Origin: an uncultured Coprococcus sp.
Lineage (GTDB): Bacteria; Bacillota; Clostridia; Lachnospirales; Lachnospiraceae
Direction: 5' to 3'
Length of the DNA: 64,000 nt
Assembly (NCBI GenBank): GCA_947626675.1
Contig: CANQTC010000003.1
Span: forward strand, 153,356 to 217,355
How positions within the stretch are numbered: the stretch's first letter is position 1; every line of letters starts with the position of its first letter. The position numbers and the translations under genes were made by a program. Of this stretch, positions 9,899 to 19,853 are shown one piece after another. Below the pieces are notes generated by a model. That model was not told where the DNA came from. It did no database searches and saw nothing but the letters and a program-made list of their open reading frames with translations.

Positions 9899-10501
9899 TT
9901 ATAAGGTTGAAAAATCAAATTCAGAAAAATTTTTACCGTTATCGTCTGAACGATATACTTTACCGTCTTTTGAATCGAGATAGAAGTCACCGACCTTGGA
10001 ATTGTCGGCTAAAGATTTATCGTGAAGTTCAAAATGATATCCTTGTTTACCGGAGGTATATTCAGTTAAATCTTTATCATTATTGCGAACCTCATAGTTG
10101 CTGTTGTTTGCAGGAAGCTGCTTCATAAAATGGTCGTAAGCGTCATCGTATGTTTCAAATCCGCTTGCAATGGCATCACCGACTTCATTTGCAGCTTTAT
10201 CAACAACATCTCCGGCATCATCTATCGCATCCCCTACAGCATTTCCAATTCCATTACCATTCGTATTACCATTGCTGTTCGTATTGCCATTGGTATCATT
10301 GTTGTTATTGTTGCCGTTGGTATTACCATTGGTATTACCGTTGTTGTCATTATTGTCGCCATTGCCATTTTGCGTGGTTGCTGTAGAACTTGCACCTTCT
10401 GTAGTTGTGTTTGAATTTGTTTTGTTGTTATTATTGTCGCCACATGCTGTGAGTGAACATATCATAACAATGCAAAGACATAAAGTAACTATTTTTTTCA
10501 T
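9899..10501 (-). CDS. Low-complexity Asn/Gly/Thr-rich lipoprotein
   Basis: Lipobox SLTACG; N/G/T-rich linker then a structured C-terminal domain; ends at the shared terminator. Confidence 0.8.
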   Translation of the reverse strand: MKKIVTLCLCIVMICSLTACGDNNNNKTNSNTTTEGASSTATTQNGNGDNNDNNGNTNGNTNGNNNNNDTNGNTNSNGNTNGNGIGNAVGDAIDDAGDVVDKAANEVGDAIASGFETYDDAYDHFMKQLPANNSNYEVRNNDKDLTEYTSGKQGYHFELHDKSLADNSKVGDFYLDSKDGKVYRSDDNGKNFSEFDFSTL

Positions 10502-10679
10502 AACATTATCTCCTTATATAAAATTTTATTATAGCTTATTGCAAACAAATGATATGGCATATAAGAGTTTTGCAATCAGCTAAATTTTATAAAATTATTA
10601 TGGATAGATATTCATATAAATATTCATATAATAAAAATTTTAAAATATATTATAATAATGACAAGAAAGGTATGTTTTC

Positions 10680-11507
10680 ATGAAACAAAAAGATTTTGTT
10701 ACCGAAAGCAGTAAGATATTGGAAAGGTACTGGCAGATAATCGTAATCGTTGTAGCGGCACTTGTATTTTTCTTCTTTATTGGGTATTACATAATCAGTC
10801 ATGGAAAATGGGATTTTTATATGGATATGAAAGACGCACAGGTGAAAGAAGTGACTGCGGATGCAGACGCTGAAGTGAAAAAAGTAAAAAGGGCATATCT
10901 TACCTTTGATGACGGGCCATCGAAGAATACGATGGAATTACTCGATGTTCTTGATGAATGTGATGTAAAGGCTACATTCTTTGTAATAGGAAGAGAAGAA
11001 GAATATTATGATTGTTATAGAGCAATTGTAGACAGGGGACATGTGCTTGCGATTCATTCCTATACACATGATTATAGCCGGATTTATAGTTCAAAGGACA
11101 ATTTTGCAAATGATATTGAGGAATTAAGAAAATTATTGTATGATGTAACAGGAGTGAATCCTATTTATTACAGGTTTCCGGGAGGAAGTTCAAATACGAT
11201 ATCAAAAATTTCCATGAGTGAGCTTGTAGATTATATCAAGGAGCAGGGACTGATATATTTTGACTGGAATGCATTGAATAATGATGCTGTTTCGGATGGA
11301 CTGACGCCGCAGCAATTGGTAGATAATATTATGAAGGATGCAGTAAAGAATGATGATGTTGTCATTTTGATGCATGATTTAGATGGCAGGCATGCAACGA
11401 TAGAGTCGATTCCATTGCTTGTGGATACTTTGAGAAAAGCGGGATATGAGCTGCTGCCAATAGATGAGCGTACACCCCTGATAAGACATAAAGTGAACGC
11501 GAAATGA
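10680..11507 (+). CDS. Polysaccharide deacetylase (NodB-like, membrane anchored)
   Basis: YLTFDDGPSKNT, HSYTHDYSRI, YRFPGGSSN motifs; N-terminal TM. Confidence 0.9.
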   Translation: MKQKDFVTESSKILERYWQIIVIVVAALVFFFFIGYYIISHGKWDFYMDMKDAQVKEVTADADAEVKKVKRAYLTFDDGPSKNTMELLDVLDECDVKATFFVIGREEEYYDCYRAIVDRGHVLAIHSYTHDYSRIYSSKDNFANDIEELRKLLYDVTGVNPIYYRFPGGSSNTISKISMSELVDYIKEQGLIYFDWNALNNDAVSDGLTPQQLVDNIMKDAVKNDDVVILMHDLDGRHATIESIPLLVDTLRKAGYELLPIDERTPLIRHKVNAK

Positions 11508-11560
11508 AGTTGAGCTTAGTTTTCATGGGGCTACAATATACAAAAATAAAGGTGTTAAAA

Positions 11561-13318
11561 ATGACAAAAGAAGAAGCTTATAATTATATAGAAGAAATCA
11601 ATAAGGCGGGAAGTGTGCTTGGGCTTGACAGTATGTATGAATTGCTTTTAAGACTGGATAATCCGCAGGAAAAACTTCATATCGTTCATGTGGCAGGAAC
11701 AAATGGAAAGGGTTCTGTATGTGCTTTTTTAGAGGAAATATTGCTGGATGCAGGATATCGCGTAGGAAGATATGTATCGCCAACGATATTTTCTTATTTT
11801 GAACGCTTTCAGATAAATAAGAGTTATATAAGCGATGAAGATTTTGCGAAAATGCTGGATATCGTAAAACGGGCATCGGATGGGATGGTAGCTGATGGGT
11901 ATGCAAGACCTACAGCATTTGAGACAGAAACAGCGGTTTCTTTTTTGTATTTTCTTGATAAGAATGTCGATATTGTTCTCCTTGAAACCGGAATGGGAGG
12001 TTTAGAGGATGCAACTAATGTCTGTAAAAAACCGCTTTGTACAATCCTTACAAGTATTAGTATGGACCATATGCAATTCCTCGGCGACAGCATATATGAT
12101 ATTCTGAATGCCAAGCTTGGCATTTTGAAACAAAATGTGCCTTGCGTGTCGGATATAATGGAAGAACGCCTAAAAAAAATATGGCTTGATAAATGTGAAG
12201 AAATGAAATGTCCTCACATAATGACAGATATAGAACAGATTATTGTGATGGAAAACGATGAGTATGGGATTCAATATACTTATAAAGGAAAAACTTATTT
12301 GATATCGATGCTTGGAAAACATCAGATTAATAATAGCATTTTGGCTATAGAAGCTGCTCAGATACTAAGAGAATACGGATATGATTTGGATTATGTGAAT
12401 GTCAAAAACGGACTTCGTAATACAAATTGGAAAGGACGTTTTCAAAAGTTGTCGGACAGACCGCTGCTGTATGTAGATGGAGCGCATAATGAGGGTGGCT
12501 GGAATTCGTTAAAAGATAACATAGAGACATATCTGAAGGGGAAAAAGCTGATATCGGTATGCGGCGTATTAAAGGATAAAGAATATCAGAAGATGCTTCA
12601 TATCCTTTCACCTTATACAGACTGTTTTATTGCAGTAACGCCGGACAGTCCGCGGGCACTGCCGAAAGAAGTTCTTTTGAAATATGCAGCGGAATGTATA
12701 GAAAATACATATGGCTGTGAACTTGACGAAGCGCTTGATAAAGCTTGTGAAATCGCAGAAACATTGGAAAATTCTGCTGTTTTAGTCTATGGCTCTCTGT
12801 CGTTTATAGGCCCTGTTATAGAAAAGTATGAAATGAAGGCAGACAGAATAAACGCAATATTCAATAATCATGAATATCGGTCATATATGAAAAGAATAAA
12901 TGAAAATGAGAAAACACGAAGGTTTTGCTGTCATGGTATGGCGCATTGCCTTGACGTGGCAAGAATTGCTTATATTATCAATCTGGAAGAGGGTTTTGGT
13001 ATCCCTAAGGATATTCTGTATGCAGCAGCGCTGCTGCATGATATAGGAAGGGCTGATGATGAATATACAGGGAAGAAGCATAATGAAAAAAGCCGTATTT
13101 ATTGTGAACCGATTTTATATGCGTGCGGTTATCATACAGACGAGGTGAAAATGATAGCAGAAGCAATCGAAAAGCACAATACGGATTGCGACAAACGAAC
13201 CGGGCTTGTCTATCTGCTTTACAAGGCGGACAAGCTTTCCAGAAATTGCTTTGACTGCGATATGTACCGGGAATGTTATTGGAAAGAGGACATGAAAAAT
13301 AATAAAATACGTTTTTAA
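11561..13318 (+). CDS. folC: Folylpolyglutamate synthase fused to a C-terminal HD hydrolase domain
   Basis: HVAGTNGKGS, ETGMGGLEDATN (FolC); from about 12833 HGMAHCLDVAR...ALLHDIGR...YKADK (HD). ORF opens at 11504; ATG 11561 preferred. Confidence 0.88.
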   Translation: MTKEEAYNYIEEINKAGSVLGLDSMYELLLRLDNPQEKLHIVHVAGTNGKGSVCAFLEEILLDAGYRVGRYVSPTIFSYFERFQINKSYISDEDFAKMLDIVKRASDGMVADGYARPTAFETETAVSFLYFLDKNVDIVLLETGMGGLEDATNVCKKPLCTILTSISMDHMQFLGDSIYDILNAKLGILKQNVPCVSDIMEERLKKIWLDKCEEMKCPHIMTDIEQIIVMENDEYGIQYTYKGKTYLISMLGKHQINNSILAIEAAQILREYGYDLDYVNVKNGLRNTNWKGRFQKLSDRPLLYVDGAHNEGGWNSLKDNIETYLKGKKLISVCGVLKDKEYQKMLHILSPYTDCFIAVTPDSPRALPKEVLLKYAAECIENTYGCELDEALDKACEIAETLENSAVLVYGSLSFIGPVIEKYEMKADRINAIFNNHEYRSYMKRINENEKTRRFCCHGMAHCLDVARIAYIINLEEGFGIPKDILYAAALLHDIGRADDEYTGKKHNEKSRIYCEPILYACGYHTDEVKMIAEAIEKHNTDCDKRTGLVYLLYKADKLSRNCFDCDMYRECYWKEDMKNNKIRF

Positions 13319-13328
13319 GGAGAAAAAG

Positions 13329-14135
13329 ATGATTATTGGAAGTAAAGATTTTAAAGATAATGAACGCCCGTATATCATGGGGATATTAAATGTAACACCG
13401 GATTCATTTTCAGATGGCGGACTTCATAATAAGCTTGATGATGCGCTTTCTCAAACTGAAAGGATGATAAAAGAGGGAGCAGATATTATAGACGTGGGTG
13501 GAGAATCGACAAGACCGGGATACACGCTGATACCGGATGAAGAAGAAATCGAAAGAGTCTGCCCTGTTATAGAGGAGATAAAGAAAAGGTTTGATATACC
13601 GGTTTCGCTTGATACATACAAATCGAAGGTTGCAGAAGCCGGAATCAAATCAGGGTGTGATTTAATCAATGACATATGGGGATTGAAATGGGACGGCGCT
13701 ATGGCACAGGTGATTGCAGAATATAATGTTGCATGCTGTCTGATGCATAACAGAAAAAATGCGGATTATGTTCATTTTGTTCAGGAGGTTATAGCAGACC
13801 TTGATGAAACGATGGATTTGGCGCAAAAAGCCGGGATAAAAAAAGATAAAATAATGGTAGACCCCGGAATCGGATTTGCAAAAGATTGCAGCCAAAATCT
13901 TAAAATGATGAATCATCTGGAACTTTTAAAAAAATGGGATGTTCCGATTTTGCTTGGAACTTCAAGGAAATCCATGATTGGACTTACGCTTGATTTGCCG
14001 GTGACGGAACGAGAAGAAGGAACGGTAGCAACATCTGTATTTGGACTTATGAAGGGATGCGGATATTTCAGGGTACATAATGTAAAGGCGAATTACAGAG
14101 CATTAAAAATGACATATGCCATGATGAATGCGTAA
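13329..14135 (+). CDS. folP: Dihydropteroate synthase
   Basis: MGILNVTPDSFSDGG, DVGGESTRPG motifs. Confidence 0.95.
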   Translation: MIIGSKDFKDNERPYIMGILNVTPDSFSDGGLHNKLDDALSQTERMIKEGADIIDVGGESTRPGYTLIPDEEEIERVCPVIEEIKKRFDIPVSLDTYKSKVAEAGIKSGCDLINDIWGLKWDGAMAQVIAEYNVACCLMHNRKNADYVHFVQEVIADLDETMDLAQKAGIKKDKIMVDPGIGFAKDCSQNLKMMNHLELLKKWDVPILLGTSRKSMIGLTLDLPVTEREEGTVATSVFGLMKGCGYFRVHNVKANYRALKMTYAMMNA

Positions 14136-14178
14136 AATAAACAGCGGCAGCATGAACTGTGATGTGGAGGATATGCGG

Positions 14179-14994
14179 ATGGATAAGATTTTAATTAAAG
14201 GACTTGAGATTTTTGCTCATCATGGAGTATTTGAAGAAGAAAATGCACTTGGACAGAAATTTATTATAGACGCAGCGTTATATATGTCAACGAGACAGGC
14301 GGGGATATCAGATGATATCATGCAGTCTGTTGATTACGGCAGGGTTTGTTCTGATATAGATAATATGATGTGTGAACAAAATTATAATCTTATCGAGGCC
14401 GCAGCAGAGAAAATTGCCTGCGGGATACTGATAAAATATCCAACCGTAACAGCAATTGATTTAACAGTTAAAAAACCGTGGGCTCCTGTTTTGATGCCGA
14501 TAGAAACCGTTGCAGTTTCTATTTCCAGAAGAAAACATATCGCATATCTTGGACTTGGCTCTAATATGGGAGACAGAGAATCCTATCTTGATTTGGCAAT
14601 AGACGAATTAAATAAAGATGAATATACAAAAGTGACAAAGGTCTCTGATTTTATTGAAACGAAACCTTATGGAGGTGTTGAACAGGATGACTTTTTAAAT
14701 GGATGTATCGAAGTAGAAACGCTTTTATCCCCCGAGGAGCTACTGTGTTTAATCAATCACATTGAAAAACAGGCGGGAAGGGAGCGGCTTATTCACTGGG
14801 GACCAAGAACACTTGATATCGATATCCTGCTTTATGATGATTTGGTATATGACAGTGAAAATTTGCATATACCGCATAAAGAAATGCATAAGAGAAGCTT
14901 TGTATTAGAACCGCTGGTAAGTATAGCCGGTTATAAGCGTCATCCGATTATTGGAAAGACTGTAGAGGAGCTTATGCAGGAACTTCATAACTAG
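14179..14994 (+). CDS. folB-folK: Bifunctional dihydroneopterin aldolase / HPPK
   Basis: LEIFAHHGVFEEE (FolB) followed by YLGLGSNMGDRE and WGPRTLDIDIL (FolK); ORF opens at 14128. Confidence 0.92.
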   Translation: MDKILIKGLEIFAHHGVFEEENALGQKFIIDAALYMSTRQAGISDDIMQSVDYGRVCSDIDNMMCEQNYNLIEAAAEKIACGILIKYPTVTAIDLTVKKPWAPVLMPIETVAVSISRRKHIAYLGLGSNMGDRESYLDLAIDELNKDEYTKVTKVSDFIETKPYGGVEQDDFLNGCIEVETLLSPEELLCLINHIEKQAGRERLIHWGPRTLDIDILLYDDLVYDSENLHIPHKEMHKRSFVLEPLVSIAGYKRHPIIGKTVEELMQELHN

Positions 14995-15009
14995 AAAGGA
15001 AACAGTTTG

Positions 15010-15945
15010 ATGGAAGAGATAAACAGGCTGGAAGCCGAGATAAAAACATTGACAGAAAAAAGAATTCGTTTGATAGAAGAAACAGCCGATGCTGATTTTT
15101 TGAAGGAATTTTCACCGATAGAGAAACTGGATGTAACGGAAGATACCGTTGTCGTATATCAGGGGGTTCCGGGGGCGTACAGCCATCAGGCGATGCATGA
15201 TTTTTTTGGTAAAGAGATTAAAAATATCAATGTTTCAAGATTTGAAGACGTTATCAATGCAGTAAGACAGCGGAAAGCTGATTATGGCGTACTTCCTATA
15301 GAAAATTCCTCGGCAGGATTTGTAAATGGAATTTATGATATGGTAGGAAACAGCAATCTCACAATTGTAGGTGAGGAGGAAGTAAGGGTTGCCCATGTGC
15401 TTCTTGGCGTTCCGGGTGCATCATATGAAGATATAAAAGATGTCTATTCTCATCCGCAAGGACTTATGCAATGTAAGGATTTTTTGGAGAGGGCAGGCTT
15501 TCGCCAGCATAGTGTGGCAAATACTGCGGTTGGCGCTGTGTATGTAATAGAAAAGGGCGATGTGACAAAAGCAGCGATTGCAAGTGAACTGGCAGCAGAG
15601 ATTTATGGACTTTCTGTTCTGAAAAAAAATATTGTTAATAATCATAATAATACTACAAGATTTATTATATTAAGCAGAGATAAAATATATGTAAAAAATA
15701 GGAAAAATGTAAGTATTCGCTTTTCCTTACCGCATGAAAGTGGTACACTTTATAATATATTAGGTCATATCAATCAGAATGGGATTAATATGACAAGTAT
15801 TGAATCAAGGCCGCTGAAGGGTAAGAAGTGGGAGTATTCATTTTTTATAACGATGGACGGATGCCTTGAGGAGGCGAATACAATCAATGCACTAAAAGGG
15901 ATATACAGGGATTCAACAGATTTCAGACTGATTGGAACGTATTAA
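15010..15945 (+). CDS. pheA: Prephenate dehydratase with ACT domain; chorismate mutase region mostly absent
   Basis: YQGVPGAYSHQA, LPIENSSAG, NNHNNTTRFI, ESRPLKGKKWEY; only about 40 aa upstream of the dehydratase domain. Confidence 0.88.
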   Translation: MEEINRLEAEIKTLTEKRIRLIEETADADFLKEFSPIEKLDVTEDTVVVYQGVPGAYSHQAMHDFFGKEIKNINVSRFEDVINAVRQRKADYGVLPIENSSAGFVNGIYDMVGNSNLTIVGEEEVRVAHVLLGVPGASYEDIKDVYSHPQGLMQCKDFLERAGFRQHSVANTAVGAVYVIEKGDVTKAAIASELAAEIYGLSVLKKNIVNNHNNTTRFIILSRDKIYVKNRKNVSIRFSLPHESGTLYNILGHINQNGINMTSIESRPLKGKKWEYSFFITMDGCLEEANTINALKGIYRDSTDFRLIGTY

Positions 15946-15966
15946 AGTCAGAGAGGTGGTAATGCT

Positions 15967-17502
15967 ATGGCGGGGAAAACATTTGCAGCGATTGATGTGG
16001 GTTCAAACGAAATCTCAATGAAGATATATGAGATAACACCGAAAAAAGGTGCGAAAGCGTTAGATTATGTGAACCGTATTGTTGAGATTGGGAGTGAGAC
16101 CTATAAAGATGGAAAGATAGGCGAAGATACGATTTATAAAGTATGCGATATTCTCAACAGATTAAAAAAGAAGATGAAAGAATATTGCGTTGAGGATTAC
16201 AGGGCGTATGCTTCAAGTGCGGTAAGGGAAGCAGAAAATTCAGTGATGGCGCTTGAACGGATTAAGATGAGTACAGGGATAGAAGTGACGGTGTTGAGCA
16301 ATTCCGAACAGCGTTTTATGAATTATAAAGCATATGCGGCATCCGGAATCAATGAAGAAATAGGGAATAATAAGAATACCGCGCTGCTTGATATCGGTGC
16401 AGGAAGTCTTCAGATTTCTATATTTGATAAGACCAATCTTGTGCAGACGCAGAACCTTCCTATCGGTGCAGTCAGAATAAGGGATTATCTGAAACGGTTT
16501 GGCTCAGATACTGTTGCACTTGAAAATATTATGGGAGAATATGTTTCTAATTTTATTGAGGAATTCAGAAATCTGTTTATCAATGATAAAGACATAAAGA
16601 GTATTATTGCGATAGGAGATGGAATTACAAATCTGAAAAAAGCAGGACCGGAGCTTGATATTGCTGACCGGATATCAAGGGAACAATTTGCTGTTTTATA
16701 TAAGAAAGTTGCAGATACCAATCCGGAGGAACTGGCGGAAAAATATGGAATACCATATGAACGGGCGACACTGATGCTGCCTATGGCGATTATTTACCAG
16801 TCGTTTTTAGATAATTCGCGGGCTGAGGATATTGTAACGCCAAATGTAAATTTTTGTGATGGAATTGTGGCAGATTATATGGATAAGCAGAAAACACTGC
16901 TGCTCAATAAAGATTTTGATCAGGATATACTGGCATCAGCAAACAGCATTGCAAAAAAATATAAAGTAAATAGAAAGCATACCCAGAATGTAGTTCAGAA
17001 TGCCATTGATATATTTGATGCCTTAAAGCATATTCACGGACTGGGCAAGCGGGAACGACTGCAGCTTTATATAGCGGCGCTTCTTCATAGCTGTGGAAAA
17101 TTTGTAAATATGAATGACAGTGCATTTATCTCTTATAATATTATTATGTCAACGGAGATATTGGGGTTATCTCATAAAGAAAGAGAAGAGATTGCAAATA
17201 TCGTAAGGTATAACATCTATTATCTGCCATCAGCCGATAAAGCAAAGGAAAAACTGAACAGCGCTGATTATATGAAGGTTGCCAAGCTGACATCTATACT
17301 CAGAATCGCTGATGTATTGGATAAGAGTCATAAGCAGAAGATAAATAATATGAAATATAATATAAAGAATAATGTGTTTACAATGTCAGTAGATACTTTA
17401 TCAGATATTACATTGGAGGCAGGCTTTTTTAAAGATAAGACGGAGTTGTTTATAAAAGTGTTCGGACTTACTCCGGTATTGAAGCAGAAAAGGGGGCTTT
17501 AA
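15967..17502 (+). CDS. ppx: Exopolyphosphatase / Ppx-GppA family
   Basis: AAIDVGSNEISMKIYEI, LLDIGAGSLQ; C-terminal HD-like domain; next to ppk1. Confidence 0.88.
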   Translation: MAGKTFAAIDVGSNEISMKIYEITPKKGAKALDYVNRIVEIGSETYKDGKIGEDTIYKVCDILNRLKKKMKEYCVEDYRAYASSAVREAENSVMALERIKMSTGIEVTVLSNSEQRFMNYKAYAASGINEEIGNNKNTALLDIGAGSLQISIFDKTNLVQTQNLPIGAVRIRDYLKRFGSDTVALENIMGEYVSNFIEEFRNLFINDKDIKSIIAIGDGITNLKKAGPELDIADRISREQFAVLYKKVADTNPEELAEKYGIPYERATLMLPMAIIYQSFLDNSRAEDIVTPNVNFCDGIVADYMDKQKTLLLNKDFDQDILASANSIAKKYKVNRKHTQNVVQNAIDIFDALKHIHGLGKRERLQLYIAALLHSCGKFVNMNDSAFISYNIIMSTEILGLSHKEREEIANIVRYNIYYLPSADKAKEKLNSADYMKVAKLTSILRIADVLDKSHKQKINNMKYNIKNNVFTMSVDTLSDITLEAGFFKDKTELFIKVFGLTPVLKQKRGL

Positions 17503-17504
17503 TC

Positions 17505-19619
17505 ATGGCAGAGAATAAAGAAAAAATGTTTTATAATAGGGAACTTAGCTGGCTTGAGTTTGATAAAAGATGTCTGGGAGAGGCAAAAGATAAGACAATA
17601 CCTTTATTTGAGAGAATAAAGTTCTTAAGTATTACAGCGTCGAATCTTGATGAATTTTTTATGGTAAGAATTGCGTCGCTTACAGATATGGTTCATGCGG
17701 GATATACGAAAAAAGATATATCGGGTATGACCGCAAATGAGCAGCTTCAGGCGTTGATAGTAAGCACGAAAGAATTTATGAAAAATCAGTATCATACATA
17801 TAACAGATCGCTGCTTCCGCTTCTTGAGGCAAACGGACTAAAAATCGTAAGACATTATGAAGAACTTAGCGAAGAGCAGGCAAAATATGTAGATAAGGTA
17901 TTTGAAAAGGATATTTATCCTGTTCTCACACCGATGGCAGTTGATTCGTCAAGGCCATTTCCGCTTGTAAGAAATAAGTCTCTTAATATTGGTGCGCTTA
18001 TATACGATGAGAAAAAGGATGTAACAGATATTGCGACAGTACAGGTGCCATCTGTACTTCCGAGAATCATAAGGCTTCCATCTGAAGAAGAGGGGGTAAC
18101 AGATATTATTCTTCTGGAGGAAGTTATAGAAAAAAATCTTGATAAATTATTCCTGAATTATGAGATTATATGCGCCCATCCGTATCGTATTATGCGAAAT
18201 GCTGATTTTTCAATAGATGAGGAGGAAACAGCCGATTTATTGAAAGAAATAGAAAAACAACTGAAACAGAGACAATGGGGCGAGGTAATCCGTCTTGAAG
18301 TTGAAGATGGAATGGATAAGAAGCTGCTTAAAGAATTGAAAAAACATCTGGGTGTAGAGGATGAGGTCATCTATAAGATTAATGGTCCGCTTGATTTAAC
18401 CTTCCTTATGAAAGTAAATGGCATGACAGGATTTGAACATCTGAAATATCCGAAGCATGTTCCATGCCCTGTTCCTGAAATGGGAGACTATAGTAATATA
18501 TTTGAACAGATTAAAGCACGCGATATATTACTGTTTCATCCATATTATGAATTTACGCCGGTTATTGAATTTATCAGACAGGCGGCTGCTGATTCCGATG
18601 TGCTTGCCATTAAACAGACGCTTTATCGTGTGAGTGGTAATTCACCGATTATTGCGGCGCTTGCACAGGCGGCAGAAAATGGCAAACAGGTAACTGTTCT
18701 TGTGGAGCTTAAGGCAAGATTTGACGAGGAGAATAACATTGCATGGGCAAAGAAGCTTGAGCAGGCCGGATGTCATGTAATATATGGACTTGTAGGACTG
18801 AAGACGCATTCAAAGATTGCACTTGTCGTAAGAAGAGAAGAAGATGGGATAAGGCGATATGTGCATCTTGGCACAGGTAATTATAACGACCAGACAGCGA
18901 AGCTTTATACAGATATGGGACTTCTTACATGCAGTGATGCGATAGGAGAAGATGCTACAGCGGTATTCAATATGTTGTCAGGATATTCAGAGCCTAAGAA
19001 ATGGAATAAGCTTGCTGTTGCGCCGATATGGCTTAAAAATAAATTTCTTATGCTTATCAACAGAGAAGCGGAAAATGCAAAGCAGGGAAAGAAGGCAAGA
19101 ATTGTTGCAAAGATGAATTCCCTCTGTGACCCAAAGATTATGAATGCGCTTTATGACGCAGGCAAAGCCGGAGTTCAGATTGAACTGATTGTAAGAGGAA
19201 TCTGCTGTATAAAAGCGGGTGTTCCAGGACTGAGTGAGAATATAGCAGTACGGTCAATCGTAGGAAACTTCCTTGAACATTCGAGAATATTTTATTTTTA
19301 TAATGATGGTTTTGAGGATATCTACATGGGAAGTGCAGACTGGATGCCTAGAAATCTGGATAAAAGAGTTGAGATAACCTTTCCGGTAGAAGCGCCGGAG
19401 TTAAAGGAGCAGGTGAAGGAAATATTAAAGGTGCAGTTATCCGATACACTGAAGGCTCATATTATGCAGCCTGACGGAAGTTATATCAAGCAGGATTTAA
19501 GAGGAAAGGAAAGACTGGACTCCCAGATGTATTTTGCAGAAAAAGCAAAAAGGTCGGTGAAACAGCCGGATACAGCGACAGACAGCAGGGTGTTTATTCC
19601 GGTAGAGGGAAAAGAATAA
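17505..19619 (+). CDS. ppk1: Polyphosphate kinase 1
   Basis: NRELSWLEFDKR, LKARFDEENNI, HLGTGNYND motifs. Confidence 0.95.
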   Translation: MAENKEKMFYNRELSWLEFDKRCLGEAKDKTIPLFERIKFLSITASNLDEFFMVRIASLTDMVHAGYTKKDISGMTANEQLQALIVSTKEFMKNQYHTYNRSLLPLLEANGLKIVRHYEELSEEQAKYVDKVFEKDIYPVLTPMAVDSSRPFPLVRNKSLNIGALIYDEKKDVTDIATVQVPSVLPRIIRLPSEEEGVTDIILLEEVIEKNLDKLFLNYEIICAHPYRIMRNADFSIDEEETADLLKEIEKQLKQRQWGEVIRLEVEDGMDKKLLKELKKHLGVEDEVIYKINGPLDLTFLMKVNGMTGFEHLKYPKHVPCPVPEMGDYSNIFEQIKARDILLFHPYYEFTPVIEFIRQAAADSDVLAIKQTLYRVSGNSPIIAALAQAAENGKQVTVLVELKARFDEENNIAWAKKLEQAGCHVIYGLVGLKTHSKIALVVRREEDGIRRYVHLGTGNYNDQTAKLYTDMGLLTCSDAIGEDATAVFNMLSGYSEPKKWNKLAVAPIWLKNKFLMLINREAENAKQGKKARIVAKMNSLCDPKIMNALYDAGKAGVQIELIVRGICCIKAGVPGLSENIAVRSIVGNFLEHSRIFYFYNDGFEDIYMGSADWMPRNLDKRVEITFPVEAPELKEQVKEILKVQLSDTLKAHIMQPDGSYIKQDLRGKERLDSQMYFAEKAKRSVKQPDTATDSRVFIPVEGKE

Positions 19620-19626
19620 AAAAATG

Positions 19627-19655
19627 TTGACAATTACGAAATGACATGGTATCAT
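19627..19655 (+). promoter_or_regulatory. Promoter of the infC-rpmI-rplT transcript
   Basis: TTGACA (19627-19632), 17-bp spacer, TATCAT (19650-19655). Confidence 0.7.
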
Positions 19656-19661
19656 ATAAAA

Positions 19662-19812
19662 GCTGTTTGGAGATAGCAGATAATAAAGCAGAGTATCCAC
19701 TCTCACCTTAGCACAGATAAAGTGACTCGGGTTTATAGCTAAGCAATATGGATGAAATAATCAGAAGGCTTATATATAAAAGTGGATGGCTTATGCTGTC
19801 CGCTTTTTTCAT
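19662..19812 (+). ncRNA. Ribosomal protein L20-type leader, ending in a terminator
   Basis: CTCTCACCTTAGCACAG...GTGACTCGGGTTTATAGCTAAG; terminator gtggatggc/gctgtccgc + T6 at 19782-19809; directly ahead of infC-rpmI-rplT. Confidence 0.75.
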
Positions 19813-19853
19813 GTGTAAAAGATGTTATATTTATTTAATGGAGGTAGAGAGTC

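Noticed and set aside
10170-10583. 137-aa + strand ORF (and neighbours 10130..10414, 10150..10386)
   Set aside because: Antisense to the lipoprotein gene; biased LPLVLPLL/HYHCC composition is a by-product of the low-complexity coding repeat, and no RBS is evident.
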